Positions 17,654 to 25,645 of a DNA stretch of 42,278 bases are shown here, piece after piece (within the stretch, counting starts at the first letter, position 1; each line of letters starts with the position of its first letter). Below the pieces are notes generated by a model. It was not told the origin of the DNA. It worked only from the letters and a program-made list of their open reading frames with translations, and made no database searches. The DNA comes from CAZPUS01 sp964589825. GTDB lineage: Bacteria > Fibrobacterota > Chitinivibrionia > Chitinivibrionales > WJKA01. The stretch is taken from NCBI GenBank assembly GCA_964589825.1, contig CAZPUS010000026.1:1-42278 (forward strand), written 5' to 3'. The position numbers and the translations under genes are program-made.

Positions 17654-18616
17654 TTAATAATTCTCCACTAGGGTAAAAAAAGATTCCGGTGACATTTCTG
17701 GACTGTTTTTCGCAAATTCGACAGCATCTTCCATGTTTTTTTCAACTTCCTTTTCCAGCTTTTTTATTTCCGATTCCTTAACATTTCTTAAGGAGGAAGC
17801 ATGCCCCCGAGCCACCTTTACCGGGTCCTTTTCCCTAAAGTATTCGAGCCGGTCCTTAGGCATGTATGAGCCTGGATCGTTCACATGATGCCCTCCATGT
17901 CTGTAGGTTTTTGCTTCTATAAGAACAGGTCCTTTTCCCTTACGGCATTGGGCAACGGCTTCCCCACACTTCTCATGTACTTCAAGGACATCGTTTCCGT
18001 CAACCATATGACTCGTGACGGAGAAGCCTTCCCCTATTTTGTATAGATCGTCTGCTTTGCATGAATCCTCCACCCGCGTACATACCGCATATTGATTGTT
18101 TTCAAGCACGAACACAACAGGTGCATCCCACGCTGCAGCAAGATTCAACGACTCGGCAAACACACCGTTGTTGGAGGCGCCATCAGAAAAGAATACGGCG
18201 CATACACGATCATCATTGCGTATTTTAGCTCCAAGTGCCGCGCCTACCCCCATTGCAATGCCGCCGCCAACAATACCATTAGCTCCGAGGTTTCCTTTGG
18301 TAACGTCCGCGATATGCATTGAACCGCCAAGCCCCTTACAGTAGCCAGTTTCTTTGGCCAATACTTCCGCAACCATTTTGCCAAGTTCTGCTCCGCGCGC
18401 AATACAATGGCCATGTCCACGGTGAGTACTAACGATATAATCACGTTCTTCAAGCGCTTCGCATACTCCTACGGCAATAGCTTCTTCACCAAGATAGGGG
18501 TGGAAATAGCCGCGAATAAAACCATCACGGTACAATTTGATACATTGTTGTTCAAATTTTCTGATTGTGTATAACGTCTTGTAAATTCGAAGCAACTCTT
18601 TCTTTGAATACGCCAT
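17654..18616 (-). CDS. 2-oxoacid/acetoin dehydrogenase E1 alpha subunit
   Basis: 320 aa. The thiamine-diphosphate motif is FFSDGASNNGVFAESLN...VFVLENNQYAV; the usual GDG start of this motif reads SDG here. The STHRGHGHCIARG and GKGLGGSMHI-like segments (YCKGLGGSMHIAD) and TYRHGGHHVNDPGSYM (phosphorylation-loop region in the family) are present. It starts with ATG behind AAGGAC. It is the first gene of the minus-strand catabolic locus, 189 bases after the end of the FG-GAP protein gene. I found no clear promoter in that gap. Confidence 0.94.
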   Translation of the reverse strand: MAYSKKELLRIYKTLYTIRKFEQQCIKLYRDGFIRGYFHPYLGEEAIAVGVCEALEERDYIVSTHRGHGHCIARGAELGKMVAEVLAKETGYCKGLGGSMHIADVTKGNLGANGIVGGGIAMGVGAALGAKIRNDDRVCAVFFSDGASNNGVFAESLNLAAAWDAPVVFVLENNQYAVCTRVEDSCKADDLYKIGEGFSVTSHMVDGNDVLEVHEKCGEAVAQCRKGKGPVLIEAKTYRHGGHHVNDPGSYMPKDRLEYFREKDPVKVARGHASSLRNVKESEIKKLEKEVEKNMEDAVEFAKNSPEMSPESFFTLVENY

Positions 18617-18805
18617 ATATTAAGTCCTTACTGTAAAAATGGTATCAAAAAACAGCAGCCGATGCGTTCGTTTCTCTACAACTCGAATCATGACTAAACC
18701 TTCGCCGAGAGATGTCGACGGCTATTTTTTCTTCCTCGATCCGGAGGCCTATCGGATGGCTTATACATCATCAGGAAAGAAGCCGGGACATTTTCGTCAG
18801 TCTGG

Positions 18806-20641
18806 TTATTTATAGCTCATAAACGGAAACAGGGCATCCATATCTGCCTTTTGCATATGATCCCCCATTCGTCCAATGCGGCGTCCCTGCACAGTATAAA
18901 TATAAACGGATCCGTCCGCTTGTCTGGACAAAATAAAGGGCACCACTGCCCCCCCCGGCATCCTGCCCAGAATTTTATGCGTCGTTACCCCACTGTGACG
19001 AGTTGAGCCAACAGCTTTCTTTCGTATCTTGTGCCGTATTTCAACATTACAGTTTTCATCAGCCCCCACGATGTTAAACATCTCTGAGCTGCGGGCCATA
19101 TAGCCACCACCGTCCGGTTTGGAACCATAGGCCTCCTCTATACGAATCAAGCACAGACTGGAACGTGTGGACTGTGTATTTCCTCTGGTGTCAACCATAG
19201 AATCGGGGATCACCCAGTGATAGGTTCCTGTATCCGCCGTATAAATCGACGTACAGTCACGTGCCACCGCATCTCCCACCCCTTTGAAAAACTCATGATA
19301 CGTAATTCCACCATTAACCGAAATATCGACATACAGAGGATTACGAACTCGAGAGGTATCGACCTTCCACTTTACGGTAAGAGTATCACCCTGATGGTAA
19401 CATGAGCCCGTTTTGGGAGTAAGTAACGTCAGAAAAACCTTTTCGTTCATTTTATTTTCCCAGAATTCACCCTGTCCCCCGGTTTGATAGTTAGAACTCA
19501 GAATGTCGAGATCACCATCACTGCTTACATCTGCAAGCACTCCCTGCCATACGCCCAGTTCAGTATGCCATTGTAAGGAATCCCACTCGCCCTGTTCGGC
19601 ATTCTGCTGGTAAAGAATATGAATGCGTTTACCCCAAGGCTCATTGTGGTATCCGGTCGTTCCAAGCAGGATATCCTCCTTTCGATCCCAGTTAATATCA
19701 CCCACCTGGAGTGTGTAAAAGTTGGGATCATCTCTCACAATAACCTCATGCCGTTCCCATTCATCATTTATCGGGTCCGCTGGTGCCTCATACCACAACA
19801 TGGTGCTGCCGCCGTTTTCAGCAGGGGCAACGATAATATCAGGATTGAAATCGGCATTAATATCATCGATAACCACCCGCGTTGTTGTATGCAAGGTTCC
19901 CAGGTCATGACGCGGCCATTCATCGGTCAGTGGATTATCGGGGCATTCGAACCACGCAACTCCGTCCGACACATCAAGATCACCATCACCATCTATGTCA
20001 CCTAAGGCGGTACCTGCAACATCGTTTGCCGCATCGAGGGTCACCACCGAAAAAGATATGTCGTCGAGATCGCCGTTATGAATATATATCGTCCATGTAC
20101 GTTCATTGTTTCTCTCGATTGCGTCAGGGTAGCCATCGCCATTTATATCACCTGTCTTAAAATCGTGGGCCTCTGCCGTCGATGCATCGGTTGAAACTGC
20201 TCCTTCGCCACATTCATGTTTTGTCCACCTATCGGCAGTCGGATTACCGTCAGGTGCACGGGGGTTTTCATACCATGTAATACCCCCTTCCGATGTAATG
20301 AGGTCCGGATCGCCGTCCAGATCGAGATCTTCGGTATGAATCTCCAATCCCGGGGATGCGTTCTCCGCGATCGTGTAATGATGTGCGGGCGTGGAGTCGG
20401 GGGCCCACCAGAGCCTCGGGTCGTTTCCCGCCCCTACTATATCGTTTTTTCCGTCACCGCTTATATCGGCCACTGCATAGACACCCTGCTCGCTCCCCAA
20501 ACCGGTTTCCATTACCGTAAGAGAAAAGAGCTCCGGGGACTGTGCACTGACCCAACCGCACAGTAGAATCAGCGTACATATTGTAATGTTTTTAATGGGC
20601 GTTGATGAACGAATAAATCGCCTTTTGTAATGTGTAACCAT
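18806..20641 (-). CDS. Secreted FG-GAP/VCBS repeat protein
   Basis: 611 aa with a signal peptide (positive start, hydrophobic core ICTLILLCGWVSAQ). Residues about 35-400 hold repeated calcium-loop motifs of the FG-GAP beta-propeller type: DISGDGKNDIV, DLDLDGDPDLI, DINGDGYPDAI, DIDGDGDLDVS, DINADFNPDII, DINWDRKEDIL and DVSSDGDLDIL, about seven blades. A beta-sandwich region (LLTPKTGSCYHQGDTLTVKW) follows. The end, GSVYIYTVQGRRIGRM, resembles C-terminal sorting-type tails of secreted proteins in Bacteroidota and Fibrobacterota. It is probably extracellular or surface-bound, perhaps carbohydrate- or protein-binding. AAGGGGAA precedes the ATG. Confidence 0.88.
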   Translation of the reverse strand: MVTHYKRRFIRSSTPIKNITICTLILLCGWVSAQSPELFSLTVMETGLGSEQGVYAVADISGDGKNDIVGAGNDPRLWWAPDSTPAHHYTIAENASPGLEIHTEDLDLDGDPDLITSEGGITWYENPRAPDGNPTADRWTKHECGEGAVSTDASTAEAHDFKTGDINGDGYPDAIERNNERTWTIYIHNGDLDDISFSVVTLDAANDVAGTALGDIDGDGDLDVSDGVAWFECPDNPLTDEWPRHDLGTLHTTTRVVIDDINADFNPDIIVAPAENGGSTMLWYEAPADPINDEWERHEVIVRDDPNFYTLQVGDINWDRKEDILLGTTGYHNEPWGKRIHILYQQNAEQGEWDSLQWHTELGVWQGVLADVSSDGDLDILSSNYQTGGQGEFWENKMNEKVFLTLLTPKTGSCYHQGDTLTVKWKVDTSRVRNPLYVDISVNGGITYHEFFKGVGDAVARDCTSIYTADTGTYHWVIPDSMVDTRGNTQSTRSSLCLIRIEEAYGSKPDGGGYMARSSEMFNIVGADENCNVEIRHKIRKKAVGSTRHSGVTTHKILGRMPGGAVVPFILSRQADGSVYIYTVQGRRIGRMGDHMQKADMDALFPFMSYK

Positions 20642-20696
20642 TTTTCCCCTTGGTTTGGCATAATTAAAAAATATTTTATCGTAATACTTATGAAAA

Positions 20697-20712
20697 CATA
20701 CACCCGTGTATG
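20697..20712. promoter_or_regulatory. Palindrome upstream of the FG-GAP gene
   Basis: CATACAC and GTGTATG are perfect reverse complements separated by two bases, 56 bases upstream of the ATG at 20641. The position suits an operator. Confidence 0.35.
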
Positions 20713-21079
20713 CTCCCGCAGTCTCCCTGTACGTCCCGGTTTGTTTCCGGCTTTATTTCACTATCCTAATATACGTTATGCATTTTTCAGATAATCCGAT
20801 AACAACGAATAGTAGGAAATATATTTTTTTCCAGAAAGGCAATCAATCTCAAAAAGGGTGGCGTGGTTATTGTAATTATGCCATTATTGCCAACCCCATT
20901 TTTATGGTATGGTTCAATTATACATATTCCGCGGACAGCAAACGCCACATTATAATATATGAAAAAACCTTCTCTTTTCACCTGTACCATCTGCATTAGA
21001 AACATCCGATACTCAATACGCAGCTCACATACGTATATCCCCGCCTTTTTCTGGCAGCAGCACGTGAAAAAATGCGTTA
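20713..21079. other. AT-rich intergenic stretch, no gene seen
   Basis: The gap between the regulator and FG-GAP genes holds short open frames on both strands without ribosome binding sites, codon character or recognisable products. TATAAT-like boxes occur on the minus strand (near 20913 and 20954) but lack convincing -35 partners. Confidence 0.4.
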
Positions 21080-22564
21080 CTACCTGCTCGTACTGCGCAC
21101 CTCGATGCGTGTTTTTGTTTTCATAAACCCCTTTGACGTTCTTTCAATCGGTACGGCACCTATAAGCGAATGCGCCATCATGTAGCCCATGCTGTCATAA
21201 TTGTTTTCGCAGTGTGAAATACCGAGATGATACAGATTCGGGTTGTTTTCGAGACAGAGAATGGAAAGGTCTCCGGGAATTCTCACCCCGCTTGCTATAA
21301 GACGTTTATATGCTCGAATTGCATCACTGCCATGAGAGAACACCCAGAGGGTATCCCGCGTTCCAAATTTCATCTCCGTTATAAAATCATGTGTAATATG
21401 TATACGATTCTGCAATTGCTCAAGTTCCTGCTCCGGATATTTGCGTCGCCTAAACAATTCTTGATAGCTACCTAAGTATTCGCCACTATCCAAAACAGCA
21501 TCTTGTACCTTTTGCGACGCATTCTGCTCGGGTTTAACAATAAATCGATATGAAAAATCCGGTTGTACATGCTCGGCTTCGGCCCATATTTTATACACAA
21601 GCACCTTGTGCAGAACGCTCCACAGGGGCGGATATGCCTCGTTGATGAAAAAGAGAACATCTTTATACCCCATAGACGCGACGTAGCGCACCACCGCCTG
21701 GGCGCCCGACGTGGAGATATGACCTCTTGATATCATAGTAACACCCGTGGGTAAAGGAGATAGTATAGTCCCAATTTTCAGATCGAGCAGGATATTGAAG
21801 GTCCGTCCTGCTATTTTCTTTACAGATGTGCGAATTTTTTGCAAACCAGGAAGTGTTGCTTTTACTGCGTTGCTATCAAAGTTAAAGCAGACACACGCAT
21901 GTGGAAGGGTTTTCGTCTCCGGACACATCCGGTATTTTGATAAAAATTCTTCTGTGCTCTCAAAATGAAGGTAATATCCCCATGCACGCAGTTCATTCTC
22001 CAGACGCTTATATGCCTGTTCAAGAATATTGCTGGTGAAAATATCTGAAAAATCGAGAGATGATTTTTTAATAAGAGACACCTCTTTCAATGGACGCGAA
22101 TAGAGCTGCTCTTCTATAGATCCGACCCAGAAGGCCTTGCCCACTCGTGAGACATACCCTTCCTGCTCTAGGAGTGCATATGCCCTGCTTACCGTCGTTG
22201 CGCTTACCCGGAATTTTAAGCACATGTATTTAATCTGAGGAAGCGGCTGTCCTCGTTTCAGGGCACCGCTCCCAATCGCTTTTTTTAATGCATCGCTCAG
22301 ATTCTCATGCGCATACTTCTGCGGCCATATGCGATACGACTGCGTCTTCTGATTTTTTGTGTCGGGCACAAATGTCCCTTTACCCGGCACTCGCTGCAAC
22401 ATATGGGAAAGGGAATATTCAGAGACGACACGCGCTACTGTACGAACCGACACCCCGAAACTATGAGCTAACTGTCTGTCCGTGGGCAGCTTTGAACCGG
22501 GTCTCAGATGGGCCAGCTGGGTGTCGAGCCATTTCCGCAAATGATCGCTCGGCCTTCCTGTCAT
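21080..22564 (-). CDS. Transcription regulator: two GntR-type winged helices plus LacI-like sensor
   Basis: 494 aa. Residues about 7-66 form one GntR-like winged helix (LRPGSKLPTDRQLAHSFGVS, RVPGKGTFVPD). Residues about 87-148 form a second (LKRGQPLPQIKYMCLKFRVS, LEQEGYVSRVGKAFWVG). Residues about 170-490 look like a periplasmic-binding-protein/LacI-type sensor (GYKDVLFFINEAYPPLW, FSHGSDAIRAYKRLIASGVRIPGDLSILCLENNPN). A sugar or sugar derivative is the expected effector. A 21-bp perfect palindrome and a 28-bp element shared with the sulfatase upstream region lie directly before the gene, suggesting autoregulation and control of the sulfatase and perhaps the catabolic locus. The ribosome binding site is weak (AGGTTGTAGGTT). 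Confidence 0.85.
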   Translation of the reverse strand: MTGRPSDHLRKWLDTQLAHLRPGSKLPTDRQLAHSFGVSVRTVARVVSEYSLSHMLQRVPGKGTFVPDTKNQKTQSYRIWPQKYAHENLSDALKKAIGSGALKRGQPLPQIKYMCLKFRVSATTVSRAYALLEQEGYVSRVGKAFWVGSIEEQLYSRPLKEVSLIKKSSLDFSDIFTSNILEQAYKRLENELRAWGYYLHFESTEEFLSKYRMCPETKTLPHACVCFNFDSNAVKATLPGLQKIRTSVKKIAGRTFNILLDLKIGTILSPLPTGVTMISRGHISTSGAQAVVRYVASMGYKDVLFFINEAYPPLWSVLHKVLVYKIWAEAEHVQPDFSYRFIVKPEQNASQKVQDAVLDSGEYLGSYQELFRRRKYPEQELEQLQNRIHITHDFITEMKFGTRDTLWVFSHGSDAIRAYKRLIASGVRIPGDLSILCLENNPNLYHLGISHCENNYDSMGYMMAHSLIGAVPIERTSKGFMKTKTRIEVRSTSR

Positions 22565-22583
22565 AACCTACAACCTTTCTGGC

Positions 22584-22611
22584 ACCTTAATTGAACGGTT
22601 GTTTTAATCAA
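22584..22611 (-). promoter_or_regulatory. Shared regulatory element, copy A (regulator gene)
   Basis: Plus-strand core GAACGGTTGTTTT. The 28 bases match 23 of 28 positions in the element at 40466-40493 upstream of the sulfatase. Relative to each gene both copies point the same way. This copy ends 20 bases before the regulator ATG. Confidence 0.6.
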
Positions 22612-22625
22612 AGCGGCTTTGATTA
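22605..22625. promoter_or_regulatory. Perfect 21-bp palindrome, probable autoregulatory operator
   Basis: The arm TAATCAAAGC (22605-22614) and its exact reverse complement (22616-22625) flank a single G. A second perfect palindrome, CACAATTGTG (22630-22639), lies five bases away. It begins 41 bases upstream of the regulator start. Confidence 0.65.
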
Positions 22626-22814
22626 GTGCCACAATTGTGCTCTCGATAATAATCATAAGGCAAATACGTTATTCGTCGCATTTGTTCGCGAGAATAAAAA
22701 AGTACTAATGGCAACAAATTGTTCGGACATCATCTTCAGTTTAAATGACAGTATATTCGGTTTGTTCGTACCACCACAGCTGTCAGGTAAACCTCCCTGT
22801 TTTATCTCATTTAA

Positions 22815-22836
22815 ACCTAACTTGAGCGGCTGTTTT
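22815..22836 (-). promoter_or_regulatory. Shared regulatory element, copy B
   Basis: Plus-strand core GAGCGGCTGTTTT preceded by ACCTAACTT matches copy A over 22 bases with four or five differences. It lies about 250 bases upstream of the regulator ATG and overlaps the start of the IS256-like remnant, so part of the match may belong to the IS end. Confidence 0.4.
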
Positions 22837-22865
22837 CAAAAGTTGTGTATAAGCGGAGATAAAGA

Positions 22866-22934
22866 CATGGCATATCCGGAAGTATTTTTAATTTTCATTT
22901 AATAACCAAAAACTTCCAAGGAGGATACGCCATG
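22866..22934 (+). promoter_or_regulatory. Stem-loop enclosing the IS256 transposase start
   Basis: CATGGCATATCC (22866-22877) pairs with GGATACGCCATG (22923-22934) with one mismatch, and GGAAGT (22878-22883) with ACTTCC (22912-22917). The ATG at 22932 lies in the stem and the AAGGAGG site (22918-22924) lies in the bulge. Such folds can block transposase translation from readthrough transcripts. Confidence 0.5.
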
Positions 22935-23290
22935 TGCAGGAAAAATAGTAAAACGGACCCCGTAGGCATTGATTTTGATCCCACTTCACTTTCTCTTGAC
23001 GAAATTGCCCGTTTGGGTGCACAAAAGTTTTTATATATGGCAGTGAAGGCAGAGGTGAATATGCATATAGAGCAATGGCAGCATGTGAAGGATGAGCAGG
23101 GACGGCCCGCGGTGGTTCGCAACGGGTATCAGCCAGAGCGTGCTATTACCATTGATAGTGGCCGGATCGCCATAAAGGTACCCCGTACACGCACGCGTAG
23201 AGAGGATGTACCGAATTTTACGAGCACACTTGTGCCCAAATACATGCGTCGTAGTCCTACCGACGTTCCCCCCATTTTGTATCACACCCG
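22932..23290 (+). pseudogene. IS256-family transposase, N-terminal fragment
   Basis: The frame starts MCRKNSKTDPVGIDFD behind AAGGAGG and contains the family pattern VRNGYQPERAITIDSG followed by IAIKVPRTRTR and VPKYMRRSPT. A frame change follows that point (IS256 proteins continue with a region like IPVLYLKGIST), and the DDE core is absent. The open frame continues by chance into IS3-derived sequence to 23633. Confidence 0.75.
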
Positions 23291-23340
23291 CAATGAGAGT
23301 TTTAATGGTATATTTATAACAAACAGCCATGGAGGCTCGC

Positions 23341-23573
23341 ATGCAAAAACGGTACTCAGAAGAACAGATAGTCACAATACTGCACGGCAGGAAGGCTCAG
23401 CAGGCACGATCAATATGGTATGCCGAAAATATGCGATAAGCGAATTAACATATTTCAATTGGCGCACCAAGTACTCTGGTATGGGGGTACGGGAGATACG
23501 TCGCTTGCGTGAGCTTGAAGCGGAAAATGTACGCCTAAAGCGCATTGTCGCAGAGCGGGATTTAGAGATATAT
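23341..23573 (+). pseudogene. IS3-family OrfA fragment
   Basis: ATG at 23341 gives MQKRYSEEQIVTILHGRK, the usual start of an IS3-type helix-turn-helix OrfA. A frameshift follows, and the other frame continues NMVCRKYAISELTYFNWRTK and then the leucine-zipper part LRELEAENVRLKRIVAERDLEI. It is cut off at 23574 by the IS21-like element. OrfB is absent on the far side. Confidence 0.7.
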
Positions 23574-24221
23574 TGTCAACACCGGTTTAATATTTCCCAT
23601 TTTCCTCGGAAAAATGTTTCCCATTTTTGTTAAAAAAATATTGGTTAATTTTGTTCTTTTGTACGGGGAGACGAGCCCGAGTTTCATACGATTTTTGAGT
23701 CGGTACGAGTCTCCTTTGAGGATGAAGACATGGGCATGGTGTAGTAAGCGATCGAGGCTTGCGGTAGCGATAGCCTGCTCGCTCATAAGCTTAGCCCATT
23801 GGAGGATAATGGAGCCGCGTTCATAACATGTGGCGATCAGCTCGAAGAACAGGTGGGCTTCTTCACGGCTCATGGGATGATATCCGACCTCCTCGATAGC
23901 GAGCAGGTGCGGTTTGCTGAGAGTGGCGAGTTTACGTTTGAGCCGCATGTTGTGTTTTGCTTTTGTCAGCTGTTCTATAAGTTCGGTACAGGATAAAAAA
24001 TAGGCGGTATGGCCTGCGAGACAGGCATCACGACACAGGGCGGTAAGCAGATGGGTTTTGCCGAGTCCGCTGGGCCTCATAAAAACGACGTTGTCTTTGT
24101 ATCCGATATAGCGACGAGTTGCCAGCTCATTGAACTGTACAGTAGAGATGCCTTCCAGACGCTCGGTTTCGAACTCTTGCAGCGTCTTCATAGAAGGCAC
24201 CCGGGAGAGCTTCAGTCGCAT
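23562..24221 (-). pseudogene. istB: IS21 IstB helper ATPase, damaged
   Basis: IstB-like AAA+ protein: SMKTLQEFETERLEGIS, then VVFMRPSGLGKTHLLTALCRDACLAGHTAYF, HLLAIEEVGYHPMSREEAHLFFELI and ATASLDRLLHHAHVFILKGDSYRLK. The first Gly of Walker A is replaced by Arg (RPSGLGKT). Upstream the frame continues as EITQRRQRAAR without a start codon to a stop near 24285, so the N-terminus is truncated. The C-terminal MGNIFPRKMGNI repeats are encoded by the terminal-repeat DNA, and the stop lies outside the element. IstB assists the IstA transposase, which is absent. Confidence 0.75.
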
Positions 24222-24334
24222 TCTCGCCGCACGCTGACGCCGCTGGGTAATCTCACGGTCACAACACGGACGCTCCTTTTTTTATGGGAAATCTTTTTCC
24301 GACATTTTTGGGAAAATATTTTCCGGTGCTAACA
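23574..24334 (-). mobile_element. 761-bp IS21-family deletion derivative with both ends
   Basis: The left end reads TGTCAACACCGG followed by ATTTCCCATTTT and TTTCCCATTTT repeats. The right end, read inward on the minus strand from 24334, is TGTTAGCACCGG followed by ATTTTCCCAAAAATG and GATTTCCCAT. These are multiple-repeat IS21-type termini. Only istB remains; istA is gone. No clear target duplication is seen. Confidence 0.7.
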
Positions 24335-24559
24335 GTATGGGCATCCGAATTGGCCCTACGCAGCGCACAAAAAGCGCGATAGGTTTTCTCCTGGAGACCG
24401 GACCCGGCGCCAGGCAATCTTATGTGCGCACACTCCCGCCAGCCGCATTTCGATACCTCGATTAAGCATACGATACAGTGACTCCGGGGTACGGACCCAA
24501 ATACCACGGGTATGCATACCTCGACCCAACACGTAAGACCGAATTGTGCCGGGACCGCT

Positions 24560-25621
24560 TTATGAATCCTTCGACGGTGCGTCGCCGGCCCTTTTCTGTT
24601 GCGCATTTTTCATGCGCATAATGCGAATATTTTCAAGCCCGATAACCGCGCCGGTCGAGCCGTGTTCACGCGCGATTTTATAAAGACGTTCCGCTTCCCC
24701 GAGTTTTTTTTCTTCGAATGCGATCGAACCTCCCAGCAGCGCAAGTTGCTTGAAATCGGGAAAGAGCTCGATACCGCGCCTGGCTTTTTCCAGTGCCACG
24801 AGTCGATTACCGAGTGTGCGGTGATATTCGACGATTTTGTAGTATATCCATTTACGGTTTTTATCAATCTCAAAGGCTTCCTGGAGATAATAGAGCGCTT
24901 TATTCAGATTCTTCTGCTTTTCGGCGATATCCGCGAGCATGATAAATACATACGCCCTGTTTTCACCCTGTTCCGGATATTGTTTGAGCCATTTCTGCGC
25001 TTCATGCAAATCATCCAGCTCCTGGTATATCTCGCCGAGTGCAATATGTGCCCGTGCATTCTGCGGATTCTTATCAATAATCTTTTCGAATGCGACGATC
25101 GCCTCGGGATATGCATCGAGCTCCCGTGCACTCGCCGCCTTGATAAAGAGCGCTCGCTCATGCTGCGGCTTGATCTCCAGTGCCCGGTTAATCGATGCCA
25201 TTGTGTAGCCGATATCGTTGAGATTGTAGTAGACGGTTGCAAGATTGAGATGCGCCTTGAAAAAATCGGGCGCATACTCGGTACACAGTTTGTAATAAAT
25301 TATGCTTTGAGAGTAATTCTGCTGGCGATAGTAGACATTCGCCATATTGAAATAACACGCCACCGGGTTTTCACCCTGACGAAGGGAGCGTGTATAGAGC
25401 TCGATCGCCTTGTCGAACTCGCCGTTATTGTAAGCGGTATTCGCGCTATCGAGTGCAGACGCGCAAATCATGGTAACAGCCGCTGCAACAAGCAGCATAC
25501 ATCCCCTCATGACAGGTCTGAGCGGTTGCATTTGGCGGAGAAAATATCGCAGGGGCTGAATTGATGCCTGCATGTACAATTTATATGGTTGAGATGACCG
25601 CGTGATAACAATATCGTGCAT
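24560..25621 (-). CDS. TPR-repeat protein of the TonB/ExbB operon
   Basis: The frame extends to GTG 25639, but the ATG at 25621 follows GAGAAAGAG, and an ATG at 25510 starts a clean signal peptide (MRGCMLLVAAAVTMICASA). The true start may therefore be 25510. The mature part is a string of about seven TPR helix pairs (AYNNGEFDKAIELYTRSLRQ, YYRQQNYSQSIIYYKLCTEY, and so on), so it is probably a periplasmic scaffold. It is the last gene of the operon, a few bases after tonB. TPR proteins at this position are common beside DUF3450/ExbB/ExbD/TonB genes. Confidence 0.88.
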   Translation of the reverse strand: MHDIVITRSSQPYKLYMQASIQPLRYFLRQMQPLRPVMRGCMLLVAAAVTMICASALDSANTAYNNGEFDKAIELYTRSLRQGENPVACYFNMANVYYRQQNYSQSIIYYKLCTEYAPDFFKAHLNLATVYYNLNDIGYTMASINRALEIKPQHERALFIKAASARELDAYPEAIVAFEKIIDKNPQNARAHIALGEIYQELDDLHEAQKWLKQYPEQGENRAYVFIMLADIAEKQKNLNKALYYLQEAFEIDKNRKWIYYKIVEYHRTLGNRLVALEKARRGIELFPDFKQLALLGGSIAFEEKKLGEAERLYKIAREHGSTGAVIGLENIRIMRMKNAQQKRAGDAPSKDS

Positions 25622-25645
25622 AACTCTTTCTCTATCCACCGCAAA

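Larger units (their letters stand above)
22828..23290 (+). mobile_element. IS256-family fragment (left part only)
   Basis: The left end is marked by TTTTCAAAAGTTGTGTATAA (22833-22852), in the style of IS256-family termini. A stem-loop and the N-terminal part of the transposase follow. The right part is lost where IS3-type sequence begins. Confidence 0.6.

Noticed and set aside
20787..21005. Frames of 72 (minus) and 97 (plus) codons in the gap before the FG-GAP gene
   Set aside because: They overlap each other, lack ribosome binding sites and look like AT-rich noise.
24259..24606. Minus-strand frame of 115 codons between the IS21 remnant and the TPR gene
   Set aside because: It runs through the IS21 end and into the TPR gene in another frame; Cys/Arg-rich, no family features.
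25507..25530. CTGAGCGGTTGCATTTGG, resembling the shared 28-bp element
   Set aside because: It lies inside the start of the TPR gene reading frame and matches only the short core.
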